This document shows, piece after piece, positions 42,001-51,486 of a DNA stretch of 64,000 nucleotides. A model generated the notes under the pieces. It had not been told where the DNA came from, ran no database searches, and saw only the letters and a program-made list of their open reading frames with translations. The stretch's first letter is position 1, and each line of letters starts with the position of its first letter. Source of the stretch: Saccharospirillum impatiens DSM 12546 (lineage in GTDB: Bacteria > Pseudomonadota > Gammaproteobacteria > Pseudomonadales > Natronospirillaceae); contig NZ_AUIH01000002.1 in the NCBI RefSeq assembly GCF_000423605.1, forward strand, positions 186,001 through 250,000, written 5' to 3'. The position numbers and the translations under genes were made by a program.

Positions 42001-42133
42001 ATTGCACGTCATCACCGGTACTAAAGGCTGTGGCGGCATCCCAGTCGGGGAGACCGCTGCAATCGTAGGCCGCTGCCGAGCCGGCCGTTAACAGGCCGCC
42101 CAGCACCGCGCTCAGAGTAGGGTTAATGGTCAT
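39068..42133 (-). CDS. Secreted multidomain GH18 chitinase with two CBM5/12-like modules
   Basis: A 1021-residue exported enzyme that cleaves chitin. Order: signal peptide (1-22); N-terminal CBM5/12-like chitin-binding module (about 25-77, with YQANWW); two Ig-like repeats (about 84-170 and 176-263, each ending ARATDDDGAT); the GH18 TIM barrel (about 305-780) with the catalytic motif DGVDIDYE at 459-466 (acid Glu466) and SVGGW at 403-407; a beta-sandwich segment; a Gly-rich linker; and a C-terminal CBM5/12-like module with WEASWW. It lies next to a second chitinase, each with its own terminator. Confidence 0.95.
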   Translation of the reverse strand: MTINPTLSAVLGGLLTAGSAAAYDCSGLPDWDAATAFSTGDDVQYNDVAYQANWWTQNQNPAEHSGDYQEWSRLGVCDNADPNQPPSLSLTDPIAGSYPAGTQLTLAASASDVDGTIASVRFMANGTTVDTLNQPPYSTVWTITSGEYTLTARATDDDGATSQASVMVTGIGGNAAPSVSLTSPTANDAPQLGDTVSIAAQAEDSDGEITSVEFFVGGASVGIDTLEPYGINWTAREGDYSIFARATDDDGATTDSTGVELSIGDGPVVSGCRPEGLYQTEGVEVPYCSVYDEAGREDLGDTHSRRIIGYFTSWRTGKNGQPAYLASDIPWEKLSHINYAFAHINDQNELSVGDTNNPDNPATGLTWPAVPGAEMDPNLAYQGHFNLLNQYKEQHPHVKTLISVGGWAETGGYFDSTGQRVDNGGFYTMTTHADGSVNHAGIDTFADSAVNFIRTYGFDGVDIDYEYPTSMSGAGNPLDFDYADNLRGDLWRSYQVLMSVLREKLDQAGAEDGQHYMLTIAAPSSGYLLRGMEDFDVTPYLDYVNIMTYDLHGAWNEYVGHNAALYDTGSDAELASANVYGTEQYGGIGYLNTDWAVKYFRGAMSAGRINIGVPYYTRGFRNVQGGINGLWGSAELPDQTECPTGTGVNSPCGYGATGIDNLWHDKDESGNEMGAGSNPMWHAKNLEAGIVGQYVNDYGFAPDMNLTGTYERHYDSLAEAPWLWNENTRVFLSTEDEQSMNAKVQYVIDQGVGGIMFWELAGDYGWYPERGDNGEYYMGTALTDIAYNAFAGAAGYDTEQSTNLAPPVEVIDVRVGISDFKVGDNNYPINPTLTLTNHTDVEIPGGTEVRFNMSTATSSDISDQSGANLAVLEDGSNAAGNNIGGLDNTFHRVGFTLPAWQSLAPGESIDITLNYYLPVAGPAGYRLHLGDNEYGLAQEHPNLPVVTPETGGGDGGGNGDGACDASGVNAYPGFPQLDANGNPSHAVQGDRLTHEGSLWEASWWTSAEPGTDASWSDVCAL

Positions 42134-42265
42134 GGTTTATCCACTTATCGTTGTTATGTGACGGTCGTCGGGGTGCAGCGCCAGATACTTTCCAGCCCGA
42201 ATGACAACCCGGGCGAGGATTTTCTGAAACGCCGCACCAGGCATGAGGCCTGTTTCAACAACCCG

Positions 42266-42299
42266 TAAAAATTGAGCCCTCGCCACTCGGCAGAGGGCT
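42266..42299 (-). terminator. Intrinsic terminator downstream of chitinase 2
   Basis: On the minus strand AGCCCTC (42293-42299) pairs with GAGGGCT (42275-42281), followed by CAATTTTTA. It starts 20 bases after the stop of the 42319-44349 gene. Confidence 0.7.
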
Positions 42300-42318
42300 A
42301 TCGCACGAATGGCAGGCT

Positions 42319-44349
42319 TTACTGCAACGAGTGCCCAAGCCCTGAGTTCATGGAATTCAGAATGTGCCCATTGTCGGCATCGATTTCCCAGGCGAAAAGA
42401 CCACCAAGATTGTTTTGCAGCACGTAGTGGCCTTTGGCTTCGACGGATCGCTGTGTGTCGAACGTCAGCAGCTTGCCGTCGGCAAAGTTCCAGGCGTAGC
42501 TGCCCTGGGCAATGTCGTCCCAGAAGACCTCGTAGCCGTTAACACCCGAACCGGAGGGACCGCCCATCACGTCAGATTCAATCTCCTTGTAATCCTGAAT
42601 ACCGGCTTCCCAACTGCCTTCAATCGGGCCGCCGCCGCTGCCGGCAAAGGGGTCACCAGGCTGACCACCGGTCACGTCTTTCCAGCCGCGGCCATACATG
42701 GCAACACCCAGGCTTAGCTTCTGTGGCGAGACATTCTGACCCAGCATGTATTGCACGGCTTCGTGAGCACTGAACCCTTGCATTGCTGCATTTTGCGCCG
42801 GATACAGGCCGGTCTGATGGCCCAGTACGCCGTTCCAGGCGCCGTAGTAGTCGTAGGTCATCAGGTTGATGTGATCCATCACCTGAGCCGCGTCAGCCCA
42901 GCCATCACCGACGGCCTGCAGTTTCTCAACGCCCCCGCTCATTGCAGCGGTCAGTTGATATTCGCGGCCAGTCTCCGCTTCCAGCTCATCCAGCGCCACG
43001 CGCAACGCCTGCATTAACGTCACGAAACCCTGGCCATCTTCCGAACTGCCCAGATTTGGGTTGGCACCACCGCCACCGGGAAATTCCCAGTCGATATCGA
43101 TACCGTCAAAGAAGTCGTACTTGCGGATAAACGCAATCATCGACTCGACGAAGACCTCACGCGCGGCCGGGTCGGTGCCAATGTCGTACAGCGGATCAGA
43201 CAGCGTCCAGCCACCGACCGACGGCAAAATGGTGACGTTTGGATGCGCCTGTTTCAGCCGGTACATTTGCGCGAAGGTGCCGCGCACCGGCTGGTCCCAG
43301 CTGTCGTTGGGGTATGACTTTTCCAGGGCGGCGAACTTGTCGTGTACCACAACCTCATAATCCTGCTTACCGGCGCACTGGCTTTGCAAGGCGCTATAAC
43401 CGCCCGGGTTGGCGTCCGCTAACGACTGGTTTGGCCCGCAAATCGGGATAAAGCCGTAATAGAGGTGGGTGATGTTCTCCGCGGGGATGTCCGAAGGCTG
43501 ATAATCGCGACCGTATATTCCCCATTCAACAAAATAGGCACCGACCTGCTTGCCGCTGGCGCCAGTGTCATAGGCCTGGTTGTTTTGCTTCAGCGGGTGT
43601 GGCCAACCCGTCATATCGAGGTCAGCAGGATCCCAATCTCCTGAATCATCACCACCGCCGCTACCGCCGGCGCTTACCGTAATTGCTGTTGCGGCCGAGT
43701 CAGTGCACCCGGCGCTGCTGCACAAACTGACCTGATAGCTGTAGCTCCCCGCTTCGGTCACGGTGACACCCACGGTGTCGCTTTGGGCACTCGGGCTATT
43801 GGCGGCCAGGTTGGCAGAATGAATCTCAACGCCATTCTCCAGCAATCGCCATTCAGAGCCATTCTCGCCCCACCACATGTTCCACCCGACGGTGAAACTG
43901 ACGGCGCCATCCGACAGCGTCTGATCGCTCAGCGAGCCCAGCATCGGTGCACTGGGCAGTGTACCGCTGCCTCCATCGCCTCCATCACCTCCACCATCAC
44001 CGGTTCCGGCAACACTGACCGGGGTAGGGCTACTGGCCGTGCAACCGCTGTCGTTACACAGCTCCACCACCAATTGATGACTGCCAGCAGCCAGATCGAC
44101 CGTGCAGCTGCCGTTTTGGGCAGCGGGATCATTGCGGGTGAGACTGCTCTGGCAAATCGGCGAGCCGTTATCGGACAGTGTCCAGGACGACCCGTTCTCA
44201 CCCCACCAGATATCCCAGGCAATGGTGGTATTGGTGCCACTGTCGAGGCTGGATGGCATCCAGCCAATGCTGGGCTGGGCGGGGGCAGCCATGAGGCCGG
44301 CGCTCAGCAAGGTACCGGCGGCACCCATAAACAGTCGTTGATGTGTCAT
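42319..44349 (-). CDS. Secreted GH18 chitinase (ChiA-like) with duplicated N-terminal domain
   Basis: A 676-residue exported chitinase. A signal peptide (about 1-22) precedes two tandem ChiN/FnIII-like domains (about 25-115 and 135-227), each with the motif WWGENGS and a Cys pair near its end, separated by a Gly/Asp linker. The GH18 barrel follows (about 265-670) with SVGGW and the catalytic DGIDIDWE (415-422, acid Glu422). ChiA homologues usually have one such N-terminal domain. The start at 44349 is chosen for the weak AGG upstream; an ATG five codons earlier has none. Confidence 0.94.
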   Translation of the reverse strand: MTHQRLFMGAAGTLLSAGLMAAPAQPSIGWMPSSLDSGTNTTIAWDIWWGENGSSWTLSDNGSPICQSSLTRNDPAAQNGSCTVDLAAGSHQLVVELCNDSGCTASSPTPVSVAGTGDGGGDGGDGGSGTLPSAPMLGSLSDQTLSDGAVSFTVGWNMWWGENGSEWRLLENGVEIHSANLAANSPSAQSDTVGVTVTEAGSYSYQVSLCSSAGCTDSAATAITVSAGGSGGGDDSGDWDPADLDMTGWPHPLKQNNQAYDTGASGKQVGAYFVEWGIYGRDYQPSDIPAENITHLYYGFIPICGPNQSLADANPGGYSALQSQCAGKQDYEVVVHDKFAALEKSYPNDSWDQPVRGTFAQMYRLKQAHPNVTILPSVGGWTLSDPLYDIGTDPAAREVFVESMIAFIRKYDFFDGIDIDWEFPGGGGANPNLGSSEDGQGFVTLMQALRVALDELEAETGREYQLTAAMSGGVEKLQAVGDGWADAAQVMDHINLMTYDYYGAWNGVLGHQTGLYPAQNAAMQGFSAHEAVQYMLGQNVSPQKLSLGVAMYGRGWKDVTGGQPGDPFAGSGGGPIEGSWEAGIQDYKEIESDVMGGPSGSGVNGYEVFWDDIAQGSYAWNFADGKLLTFDTQRSVEAKGHYVLQNNLGGLFAWEIDADNGHILNSMNSGLGHSLQ

Positions 44350-44855
44350 GATATGAACCTGCATCTGTTGTTGTTTTAAGAGTTGGCTAAGTGGGCTTAG
44401 CTCATTCGCATCATTAGAACCAATCTAATACCTATTATCAGATCGATGATCAAAATATAACCATGCAGATGGGTGGCTCAAAAAGTAAAACCTTCTATTT
44501 TTGTCGACTGATTCGCACTTTTTTCGGAAATTAATTACATTACAGATAATCATTCGTTTTTTAAAAACAGCAGATCGTCACTAAAAATAATACCAATATA
44601 GACCCTAAAACCACTGCACACAGTCTGTGTAAGTGAGCTACAGTCAGGACTCTGACCGTGACATTTCAACGCGAAGTGGCGTTCGGCCTGAAAACGAACA
44701 GACAGCCAACGGCGGCACCCGCCGGATCAATACGAAAGCGCCCTGATACACTCCTCGTTTCGGGACGGCGATGCGCCAATAGCCGCCAGCAAAGTCGTGC
44801 GAAATCTGCACGCGCGCCAATGCCGCGAGAGACCGCAAGCACAGTGAGGTAAACC
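44350..44855. other. Intergenic regulatory region upstream of chitinase 2 and the reductase
   Basis: About 500 bp between divergent genes. 44390-44640 is clearly AT-rich compared with the rest of the window and probably contains the chitinase promoter. ACACAG-T-CTGTGT at 44618-44630 is a short palindrome that could bind a regulator. 44640-44855 shows nothing assignable beyond the GAGG site of the reductase gene. Confidence 0.4.
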
Positions 44856-45839
44856 ATGTTTAAAGCGTTGCTTATAGAGAAAAATGAAGAAGGCCAACAG
44901 CGGGTAAGTGTGAAGCAGCTGGATGAGGCCCAACTACCAGACGGCGATGTCACGGTAAAGGTCGATTGCAGCACGCTCAATTACAAAGACGCCCTGGCCA
45001 TCACGGGTAAAGGGCCGGTGGTTAAACACTTTCCCATGGTGCCGGGTATCGATTTGGCTGGCATTGTCGAGGTCTCCAGCTCAGATGAGTTCAAACCCGG
45101 CGACGCCGTTGTGCTAAACGGCTGGGGGGTGGGCGAACAACACTGGGGTGGCCTGGCTGAGAAAGCGCGGCTGGACAGCCGCTGGCTGATTGCCAAACCC
45201 GATGCTTTTACCGCCCAACAAACCATGGCCATTGGTACGGCCGGCTATACCGCCATGCTCTGTGTGATGGCACTGGAGCAGCATGGCATAACGCCCGACC
45301 GGGGCGACATTCTGGTCACCGGCGCCAATGGCGGCGTCGGCAGTTACGCCATTTCACTGCTTTCCCGCCTGGGCTACCGGGTGGTCGCCTCGACCGGCCG
45401 TCCCCAGGAAGCAGACTACCTGCGTCAACTGGGTGCACAGGACATCATCGACCGGAAAGCGCTTTCCGAGCCCGGCCGTGCACTGGCAAAACCGCGCTGG
45501 GCCGGGGCTGTCGATTCGGTCGGCAGCCATACTCTGGCCAACGTGCTGGCCAGCACCCAATACGGTGGCACGGTTGCGGCCTGTGGCCTGGCTCAGGGCA
45601 TGGACCTGCCAGCCACGGTGGCGCCGTTTATCCTGCGTGGTATCACGCTGGCGGGAATCGACAGTGTCATGCGACCCAAGGCCGATCGCATTGAGGCCTG
45701 GCGCCGTTTGAGCGAGTTGCTAACCGCAAAGGACATCGATGCCATCACCACGACCATTAACCTGGAAAGCGCCGTTGAAACCGCGGCTCTGCTGCTGGAA
45801 GGCAAGGTGCGCGGCCGGGTGGTGGTAACACTGGACTGA
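44856..45839 (+). CDS. acuI: Acrylyl-CoA reductase-type MDR oxidoreductase
   Basis: A 327-residue zinc-free medium-chain dehydrogenase of the AcuI/YhdH family, which reduces acryloyl-CoA to propionyl-CoA with NADPH; in marine bacteria this detoxifies acrylate from DMSP breakdown. N-terminal STLNYKDALAITGKGPV, PMVPGIDLAG and the nucleotide-binding VTGANGGVGSYAI (about 150-162) match the family closely. No DMSP lyase is nearby, so the physiological substrate is uncertain. GAGG lies before the ATG. Confidence 0.92.
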   Translation: MFKALLIEKNEEGQQRVSVKQLDEAQLPDGDVTVKVDCSTLNYKDALAITGKGPVVKHFPMVPGIDLAGIVEVSSSDEFKPGDAVVLNGWGVGEQHWGGLAEKARLDSRWLIAKPDAFTAQQTMAIGTAGYTAMLCVMALEQHGITPDRGDILVTGANGGVGSYAISLLSRLGYRVVASTGRPQEADYLRQLGAQDIIDRKALSEPGRALAKPRWAGAVDSVGSHTLANVLASTQYGGTVAACGLAQGMDLPATVAPFILRGITLAGIDSVMRPKADRIEAWRRLSELLTAKDIDAITTTINLESAVETAALLLEGKVRGRVVVTLD

Positions 45840-45929
45840 CCCGCAGAACAGTGCGGTCGCTGCTCCGGTTTCGCTGGCTGTCACGCGTCCAAAGCTACCG
45901 GCCAGCTATGGATAAGAGCCCATGACTTG

Positions 45930-46454
45930 CTAGCAATGGGTTTGATAAAACCGGTTCAGTTCCCGGGGACTGCGCAAGTGATGAATAGCAACGTCCCGGT
46001 TTTGCCTGGCCAGCAATGACAGCAAATAAGGGCGAGTGGTCTGATGAACATCCCAGATAATTCGCAGAATGTGATGCAACTTGGTGGCCGGCTGGCACCC
46101 GGCGGCCCAACCTTCGGGCTTTAAAAACAACGATTTTATGCTGCGTTTAATTGCCCAGAAAAAATGGACTGGAATGGGGAAATCGATATAAATAATGGTG
46201 TCAGAACGCTTGAACCGTTTAGCAATGGTTGAATCATAGCCAACCCCCTCTATGACCCAAGATTCTCCGGCGATCAGTTTTTCATGAGCTTGCTTAAACT
46301 CAATTTCGGAAACGGGTTGCCAGTTAGGCTTCCAGATAACCTGGTCCAGATGATGGACCGGCAACTGTCGCTTTTTTCCCAAAACCAGCGCCAATGTCGA
46401 CTTCCCGGCTCCTCCATTCCCAATAATGGTTACTTTTTGCATGATTTCATCCAC
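45930..46454 (-). CDS. P-loop kinase-like protein (FlaR/topology-modulation type)
   Basis: A 174-residue nucleotide-binding protein with Walker A IGNGGAGKSTLA near the N-terminus, HHLDQVIWKPNW, a conserved WVIEGVGYDST strand, IIYIDFP (Walker B-like) and an Arg-rich lid (KRSIKSLFLK). These fit the small adenylate-kinase-like group often annotated as FlaR or DNA topology modulation protein, whose substrate is unknown. The GTG at 46454 or the ATG at 46442 could be the start; GAGGAG is placed imperfectly for both. Confidence 0.75.
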   Translation of the reverse strand: MDEIMQKVTIIGNGGAGKSTLALVLGKKRQLPVHHLDQVIWKPNWQPVSEIEFKQAHEKLIAGESWVIEGVGYDSTIAKRFKRSDTIIYIDFPIPVHFFWAIKRSIKSLFLKPEGWAAGCQPATKLHHILRIIWDVHQTTRPYLLSLLARQNRDVAIHHLRSPRELNRFYQTHC

Positions 46455-46484
46455 TTGCTCCTCATTGGCAACAGCAATGTTAAA

Positions 46485-47603
46485 TCACGCCGTCCGATAT
46501 CGCCGCCAAACAGTCGCAACGGCTGCACCAAACCCCGCGAGAAACAGCACCAGCGTCAGCAAACTACCCGCGACCGGGATCATTTGAATCACTTGAACCA
46601 CTATGACCGCCAGTGCCACGGCTATCGCAGACAGCGTTCGGGCGGCCGACTCGTCCTTTCCTGTCAGGCGCAAGCCCAACGACGCCAGAAAGACGCTGCC
46701 GGTGACCGTGCCCAGCAATAGCATCAGCAGGTAGAAAGCCAGCAAGGCCAGTCCCAGCACGGCACCCAATCCGGTTGCAAAGAGCAGCATGACGATCAAC
46801 GGCGTCAGGATTAAAGTCAACAAGCCCAGGCCCAGGCTCTTGAACGGTGAGGCTCTCAGTCGGTCTGCTCCGGTTACCATAAAATTGGGGAACAGCAAAT
46901 AAACGACCACTGCGGTCACTGTTGCCAGTAACGCGCCAAAGAGTCCAAACCCCGGGCTCCATTCAGGGTCAGGTTGTTGTTCAGGGTCAATCCGGACACT
47001 TATCTCACCCGTGATCCGGGCATTGTCATCTATCTGCGGATCATTGGCCGTATGAATCGTCAGGTTGCCGTTAATACTGGCTGTCGGAGTGAGAATCAGT
47101 TGCCGGGTATAGACGGTAAGGTCACCATTGACTGTTCCGGAAATCGTCACCGCGCGACCCGCCAGTCGCGAACCGGGACCAACAGCCCCCTCAATGGTAA
47201 TGTCCCGACCCGCAAGCCAGGCCCAGTCGGTCACGTCGGCATCCGGCCCCAGGCGCAGCACATCACCCGCCGCCACCAGGTGACCTCCCACCAGATCATT
47301 AACCTCAAGCCTGCGTCCGGTCATTCGAACGTCGTCGGTTACCGGTGCCGCCAGGGTTATCATCTCGCCTGCAGCCAGCACATCGCCGTTAACCCTGGCG
47401 CCTAATACAAGGTTACGCCCGGCAATAACCAGATCGCCGTCGACCCGGGCCTGAACATCCACGGTTTCACCGGCCACATACAGATCTTCCGCAACGACTT
47501 CGTTTATTGTGACGGTGTCACCACTCACACTGGCCGCAATTGCGGAGCCAACGGCAACACACACAACCAGCGACAGGCTGATCTTTAACCAGAAATGCTT
47601 CAC
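46485..47603 (-). CDS. Exported bactofilin-like beta-repeat protein with membrane domain
   Basis: A 372-residue protein: a signal peptide (about 1-24), then a right-handed beta-helix region of short repeats (about 30-190; DGDLVIAGRNLVLGARVNGDV-like units) reminiscent of polymer-forming/bactofilin domains, then four or so membrane helices (about 215-365). It would display the repeat domain outside the inner membrane. Function unknown. The GTG start at 47603 is supported by AAGGAG upstream; the longer frame has no such site. It is 30 bp from the P-loop gene downstream. Confidence 0.7.
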   Translation of the reverse strand: MKHFWLKISLSLVVCVAVGSAIAASVSGDTVTINEVVAEDLYVAGETVDVQARVDGDLVIAGRNLVLGARVNGDVLAAGEMITLAAPVTDDVRMTGRRLEVNDLVGGHLVAAGDVLRLGPDADVTDWAWLAGRDITIEGAVGPGSRLAGRAVTISGTVNGDLTVYTRQLILTPTASINGNLTIHTANDPQIDDNARITGEISVRIDPEQQPDPEWSPGFGLFGALLATVTAVVVYLLFPNFMVTGADRLRASPFKSLGLGLLTLILTPLIVMLLFATGLGAVLGLALLAFYLLMLLLGTVTGSVFLASLGLRLTGKDESAARTLSAIAVALAVIVVQVIQMIPVAGSLLTLVLFLAGFGAAVATVWRRYRTA

Positions 47604-47713
47604 ACACTCTCTCCTTTGATGCAGTACCGGTGTCCCTGCATTCGAATCGTGCGTCACAATGTAGTCAGAGTCCGGGATGCATGCAATGCCACCTGCATGA
47701 ATGCCCCATCTGG

Positions 47714-49582
47714 CTACTCTACTCTGAAGCGTCCCGCATGCTGGTCCAGGTTCTGTAACTGGGCGGACACCTCGCCTACCTGTCCGCGGACCCGCTGCAA
47801 CGCTTCACTGTCGTCATGCAGGCGACTGGCAACGCCTTCCATGTCCTGACTGATCTGGCTGGCAGCCTTGTCGACCTCCTCAATCGAGTGCAGCATCTGA
47901 TCAGCCGCCGTAGCACTCTGGCGGGCGTCCTGCTCGATGGTCTGGATGGCTCTTTCGGCATTCTCACTGTTGGTTTCAACCTGAACCAGATGCTGACGCC
48001 CGGTCTCGGTGACGCTGATGGCCTCCCGCGTGAAACCCTGAATGTCATCGACAATGGTGTTGATGCGTGACGTCGCATCGACAGTACGTTCAGCCAGGGT
48101 GCGCACTTCGTCAGCGACCACCGAAAAGCCACGCCCGGCCTCACCAGCCCGCGCCGCCTCAATGGCCGCGTTGAGCGCCAGAAGATTGGTCTGGCTGGCC
48201 AGGTTATTGATCATGTCCAGTACCGAGTCGATATCGGATGACAGCGACTCCAGTTTATTCAGTTTTTGTTCGATATTAGCCACTACCTGTGAGGTTTCTT
48301 TCAGGCCAGTTACCGCTTCTTGCAAGGTGGTCGCCCCATCGCTTGCCGACTGCAGAGTTTGCGCCACTTGCCCGGACAACTGCCGGGTGGCGTCCGTTAT
48401 CGCCGAGAGCGTGGTCGATATTTCTTCAGTGCTTGCAGCGACAGACTGACCCTGGTCATTGATCTGCTGGTTGCTCTGACCCAGCTGACGCGTCTCCCTG
48501 TCCAGTTGTTCCATGGTACGTGTCGACTGTCTCGCCGAGGCAGCAACCTGGGCAACCAACTGGCCCAGGCCTTCGGTCATCACATTGACCGAGCGACTGA
48601 GCGCATCGAATTCATCGTTGCGGCGCGCGTTAACCGACAGCCGGGCACTAAGATCGCCTTCTTTAACCCGGTTCAGATCCGCAGTGATGCCCTGCAAGGT
48701 CTGACGAACGCTGCTGGTAATCCAGCCCACGACCAACAACATGATCACGCCAAGCAGAAGACTGACGCCGCCCAGCAACAGCGTAGCCGTTTGGGAACTC
48801 CGGCTTGCTTCCGTACTCGCCTGATCAATGAGGCGATCCAGATTGGCGCGCACTTCGGCCTGCCGGCTTTCCATTTGCGCCAGTGCAGTGGTAACGGTGG
48901 TTTGATAGGCCTCCAATTCACGAGTGGCCACCCGGTGCTGTTCAAGCAGATCGCGGTAGGCCTGGTTCGGTTCCTGAAACCGCTCTTCAATGGTCATCGC
49001 AACCATCTGGTTGATGTAGGCATTGAAGCCGGCCACTACGGCTTCATAGCGTGCCTCACCGGGATCACTGATGTACGCAAACTCAAGATTACGTACCTCG
49101 GCAAACGCCTGACGAATGGCACTGAGGAAACCGACCCTTTCAAGCAACTCATCACCGCGGGCTTTCAAGGCGCCATTCAGGCCCGTCGTTTGCGTCAGCC
49201 CCACTTGTTCAGCCTGAATGGCAAGGGCTTCAATTGCGGTCAGATACGCCGAAAACGCATCAAAAAAATCATTGAGCCCGATGTCCAGTTGAACACTTGC
49301 GGAACGCAGATCCTGCACTTGATTCAGGTAGGAGCTCACATCGGTTACAAAGGTTTCAAATCCGGCTTCGTCGAGCTGTTCCATGCGATCCCCGAGCTGC
49401 ATGGCAATAATCGTCAATTGGTCCAGCTGTGCAGATTGTCGGTTCAATTGCTGCAACTGATCATGGGTTATCTGTTGCTGGGTAATTCCCCGGAAGGCGA
49501 CACCGTACAGAATCGCCAGGCCCAGCAAAGTAGTCACCAGCAGCAATGCCAGTTTCATACGAAAAGAGAGGTTTTTTATCAT
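47714..49582 (-). CDS. Methyl-accepting chemotaxis protein
   Basis: A 622-residue transmembrane chemoreceptor. TM1 (about 10-30), a long periplasmic helical-bundle sensor (about 32-265), TM2 (about 268-292), a HAMP domain (about 293-345) and the cytoplasmic signalling hairpin, whose tip has the near-invariant [21 protein letters not shown]. It ends without a CheR-tethering pentapeptide. The ligand is unknown. No chemotaxis genes are adjacent. A sigma-28-like sequence precedes it. Confidence 0.95.
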   Translation of the reverse strand: MIKNLSFRMKLALLLVTTLLGLAILYGVAFRGITQQQITHDQLQQLNRQSAQLDQLTIIAMQLGDRMEQLDEAGFETFVTDVSSYLNQVQDLRSASVQLDIGLNDFFDAFSAYLTAIEALAIQAEQVGLTQTTGLNGALKARGDELLERVGFLSAIRQAFAEVRNLEFAYISDPGEARYEAVVAGFNAYINQMVAMTIEERFQEPNQAYRDLLEQHRVATRELEAYQTTVTTALAQMESRQAEVRANLDRLIDQASTEASRSSQTATLLLGGVSLLLGVIMLLVVGWITSSVRQTLQGITADLNRVKEGDLSARLSVNARRNDEFDALSRSVNVMTEGLGQLVAQVAASARQSTRTMEQLDRETRQLGQSNQQINDQGQSVAASTEEISTTLSAITDATRQLSGQVAQTLQSASDGATTLQEAVTGLKETSQVVANIEQKLNKLESLSSDIDSVLDMINNLASQTNLLALNAAIEAARAGEAGRGFSVVADEVRTLAERTVDATSRINTIVDDIQGFTREAISVTETGRQHLVQVETNSENAERAIQTIEQDARQSATAADQMLHSIEEVDKAASQISQDMEGVASRLHDDSEALQRVRGQVGEVSAQLQNLDQHAGRFRVE

Positions 49583-49626
49583 CAGGATCCCCGGATACAG
49601 CGGTTACACAGGCGCGCAGCGTGAGC

Positions 49627-49652
49627 TTATTGTGGTTTAGCCACAGTCTTTA
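49627..49652 (-). promoter_or_regulatory. Possible sigma-28 (FliA) promoter of the chemoreceptor gene
   Basis: On the minus strand TAAAGACT and CACAATAA are separated by 10 bp (consensus TAAAGTTT, 11 bp, GCCGATAA), about 45 bases before the start codon. The -35 and the ATAA half of the -10 fit; spacing is one short. FliA control is common for chemoreceptors. Confidence 0.35.
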
Positions 49653-49808
49653 CCGGAGCGGGTGCAAGAGCACTCCCCTATTGGTAGGAGTGCAGGATAT
49701 AAAGCGGTTTCGCGGGAAAATCTGAACGGTGAGTGAGAGTAACTCACCATCTTTTTAGAGTAGATACCAGTGCAGCGCCAATGGGCGCCACAGAAGAGCG
49801 CAGGCCGC

Positions 49809-50354
49809 TCAACCCAACCGGATAAAATGTTCGCGGTAATGCTTCAACTCGCCGATAGACTCGAGAATATCATCCAGCGCACGATGACTGCCCTGTTTCT
49901 GAAAACCATCCAACACCTCGGGACGCCAGCGGCGGGCGAGCTCTTTCAGAGTGGAGACATCAATATTGCGGTAGTGGCAAAACGCATCCAGAAACGGCAT
50001 GTAGCGAACCAGGAACCGACGGTCCTGCCAGATTGAATTGCCACACAGCGGTGACGCACCCGGTTCAACCCATTCTTTCAAAAACATCAGGGTTTCGGCC
50101 TCGGCAGCGGCATCCGACAGCGTGCTGTCTTTTACCCGCTGAGTAAGGCCGGACTCGCCATGGTGAGTGGTGCACCATTCATCCATGGCATCCAGCGCTT
50201 CATCACTCTGATGTACCACCAGATTCGGGCCTTGTGCCAGAACATTCAGGTCCTTGTCGGTCACGACCGTGGCAATCTCGATAATGCGGTCGGTATCCGG
50301 GTTCAGACCGGTCATTTCCAGGTCAACCCAGATCAAATTGGTTTTTTTATCCAT
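49809..50354 (-). CDS. orn: Oligoribonuclease
   Basis: A 181-residue DEDDh 3'-5' exoribonuclease that hydrolyses dinucleotides (including pGpG from c-di-GMP breakdown). Catalytic residues lie in [11 protein letters not shown] (Asp, Glu), the middle DRRFL motif and SHRALDDI near the C-terminus. The start at 50354 is set by the conserved N-terminus and AAAGG upstream; the reading frame runs on into rsgA antisense without homology. It is divergent from rsgA (84-bp gap), the usual gammaproteobacterial arrangement. Confidence 0.97.
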   Translation of the reverse strand: MDKKTNLIWVDLEMTGLNPDTDRIIEIATVVTDKDLNVLAQGPNLVVHQSDEALDAMDEWCTTHHGESGLTQRVKDSTLSDAAAEAETLMFLKEWVEPGASPLCGNSIWQDRRFLVRYMPFLDAFCHYRNIDVSTLKELARRWRPEVLDGFQKQGSHRALDDILESIGELKHYREHFIRLG

Positions 50355-50438
50355 GCCAAATAGCCTTTTGTGCCCCCGAAAGGGGTTTAGGGAGTAGAAT
50401 GTTCCCAGAGTATAACCTAAGAGAAGCACCGTCGATTC

Positions 50439-51458
50439 ATGAGTAAACGCAAGCTGACCCGTCAGCAACAGCACCGTATTCAGAAAGTCCAGGATGAACG
50501 ACTGGCTCGCGCCCAAAAGAAGGCCGACAAAATTGAATCCCAACTGGAAGGCGGTGAACTGGGCGAGGCTCGGCGCGGGCTCATCATCGCGCATTACGGC
50601 ATCACCACCGAAGTAGAGGCCGAAGACGGTACCACCGTCCGTTGCCACAAACGCAGCAACCTGCCACCGCTGGTCACCGGCGACCAGGTGATCTGGCAAC
50701 CAGACCCGCAAGAGGGCGGCGTCATCGTTGCCACTGAAGAACGCCGCACCCTGCTCAGCCGGCCGGATTCACGCGGTCAGTTGCGCCCGGTGGCGTCAAA
50801 TATCGATCGGATCATCATCGTCGCGGCGCCGACGCCGCGCACCCCGGCCAACCTGGTCGACCGCTACCTGGTAGCCGCCGCCCACGATGATATTCACCCC
50901 ATTATTCTGCTCAACAAATCGGACCAGCTCGACCAGGCGCCCGACATGGTGCGGGAAATGGAAGAATACAAAGCGCTGGGGTACGAGACCCACGCCGTAT
51001 CCGCCCAAACCGAAGAGGGCATGCAGGCCATTCGCGCCCTGGTAGCCGATGGTAATTCAGTGTTTGTGGGTCAGTCGGGCGTCGGCAAATCATCCATCAT
51101 CGCCGCCCTGCTGCCCGATGAAGTGATTCGGGTCGGCGCCATCTCAGAGGCCACCGGCAAGGGCAAGCACACCACCACCACAGCCGCGCTCTATCACATA
51201 CCCGGTGCCGGCAATCTGATCGACAGCCCGGGCATTCGCGAATTCGGCCTCTGGCACGTTGAAACCGACAGTTTGTTTCAGGGCTTTCCTGAGCTCGACG
51301 ATGCCGCCGGCCGGTGCAAATTCCGTGACTGCGCTCACGAAACGGAACCCGGCTGCGCGGTACGAGCGGCGGTGGAATCCGGTAAACTGCTACCCAGGCG
51401 CTATCGCAGCTTTTTGTCGATTCGGGATTCACTGAACGAAGTATCGATGCGAAAGTGA
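50439..51458 (+). CDS. rsgA: Small-ribosomal-subunit biogenesis GTPase RsgA
   Basis: A 339-residue circularly permuted GTPase that checks late 30S maturation. An N-terminal basic extension and OB fold are followed by motifs in the permuted order G4 (LLNKSD), G1 (GQSGVGKSS) and G3 (DSPGI). A C-terminal zinc knuckle has [14 protein letters not shown]. It is divergent from orn and followed 28 bp later by a small gene of unknown function. Confidence 0.97.
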   Translation: MSKRKLTRQQQHRIQKVQDERLARAQKKADKIESQLEGGELGEARRGLIIAHYGITTEVEAEDGTTVRCHKRSNLPPLVTGDQVIWQPDPQEGGVIVATEERRTLLSRPDSRGQLRPVASNIDRIIIVAAPTPRTPANLVDRYLVAAAHDDIHPIILLNKSDQLDQAPDMVREMEEYKALGYETHAVSAQTEEGMQAIRALVADGNSVFVGQSGVGKSSIIAALLPDEVIRVGAISEATGKGKHTTTTAALYHIPGAGNLIDSPGIREFGLWHVETDSLFQGFPELDDAAGRCKFRDCAHETEPGCAVRAAVESGKLLPRRYRSFLSIRDSLNEVSMRK

Positions 51459-51486
51459 CAATTCAGTAACGCGGGAGCTCACCATC

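Noticed and set aside
48320-49624. 434-codon plus-strand frame
   Set aside because: Lies antisense to the chemoreceptor gene and has no recognisable domain; long mirror frames are common in high-GC coding DNA.
50355-50711. N-terminal extension of the orn frame
   Set aside because: It is the mirror of the rsgA 5' end; homology begins at the ATG at 50354.
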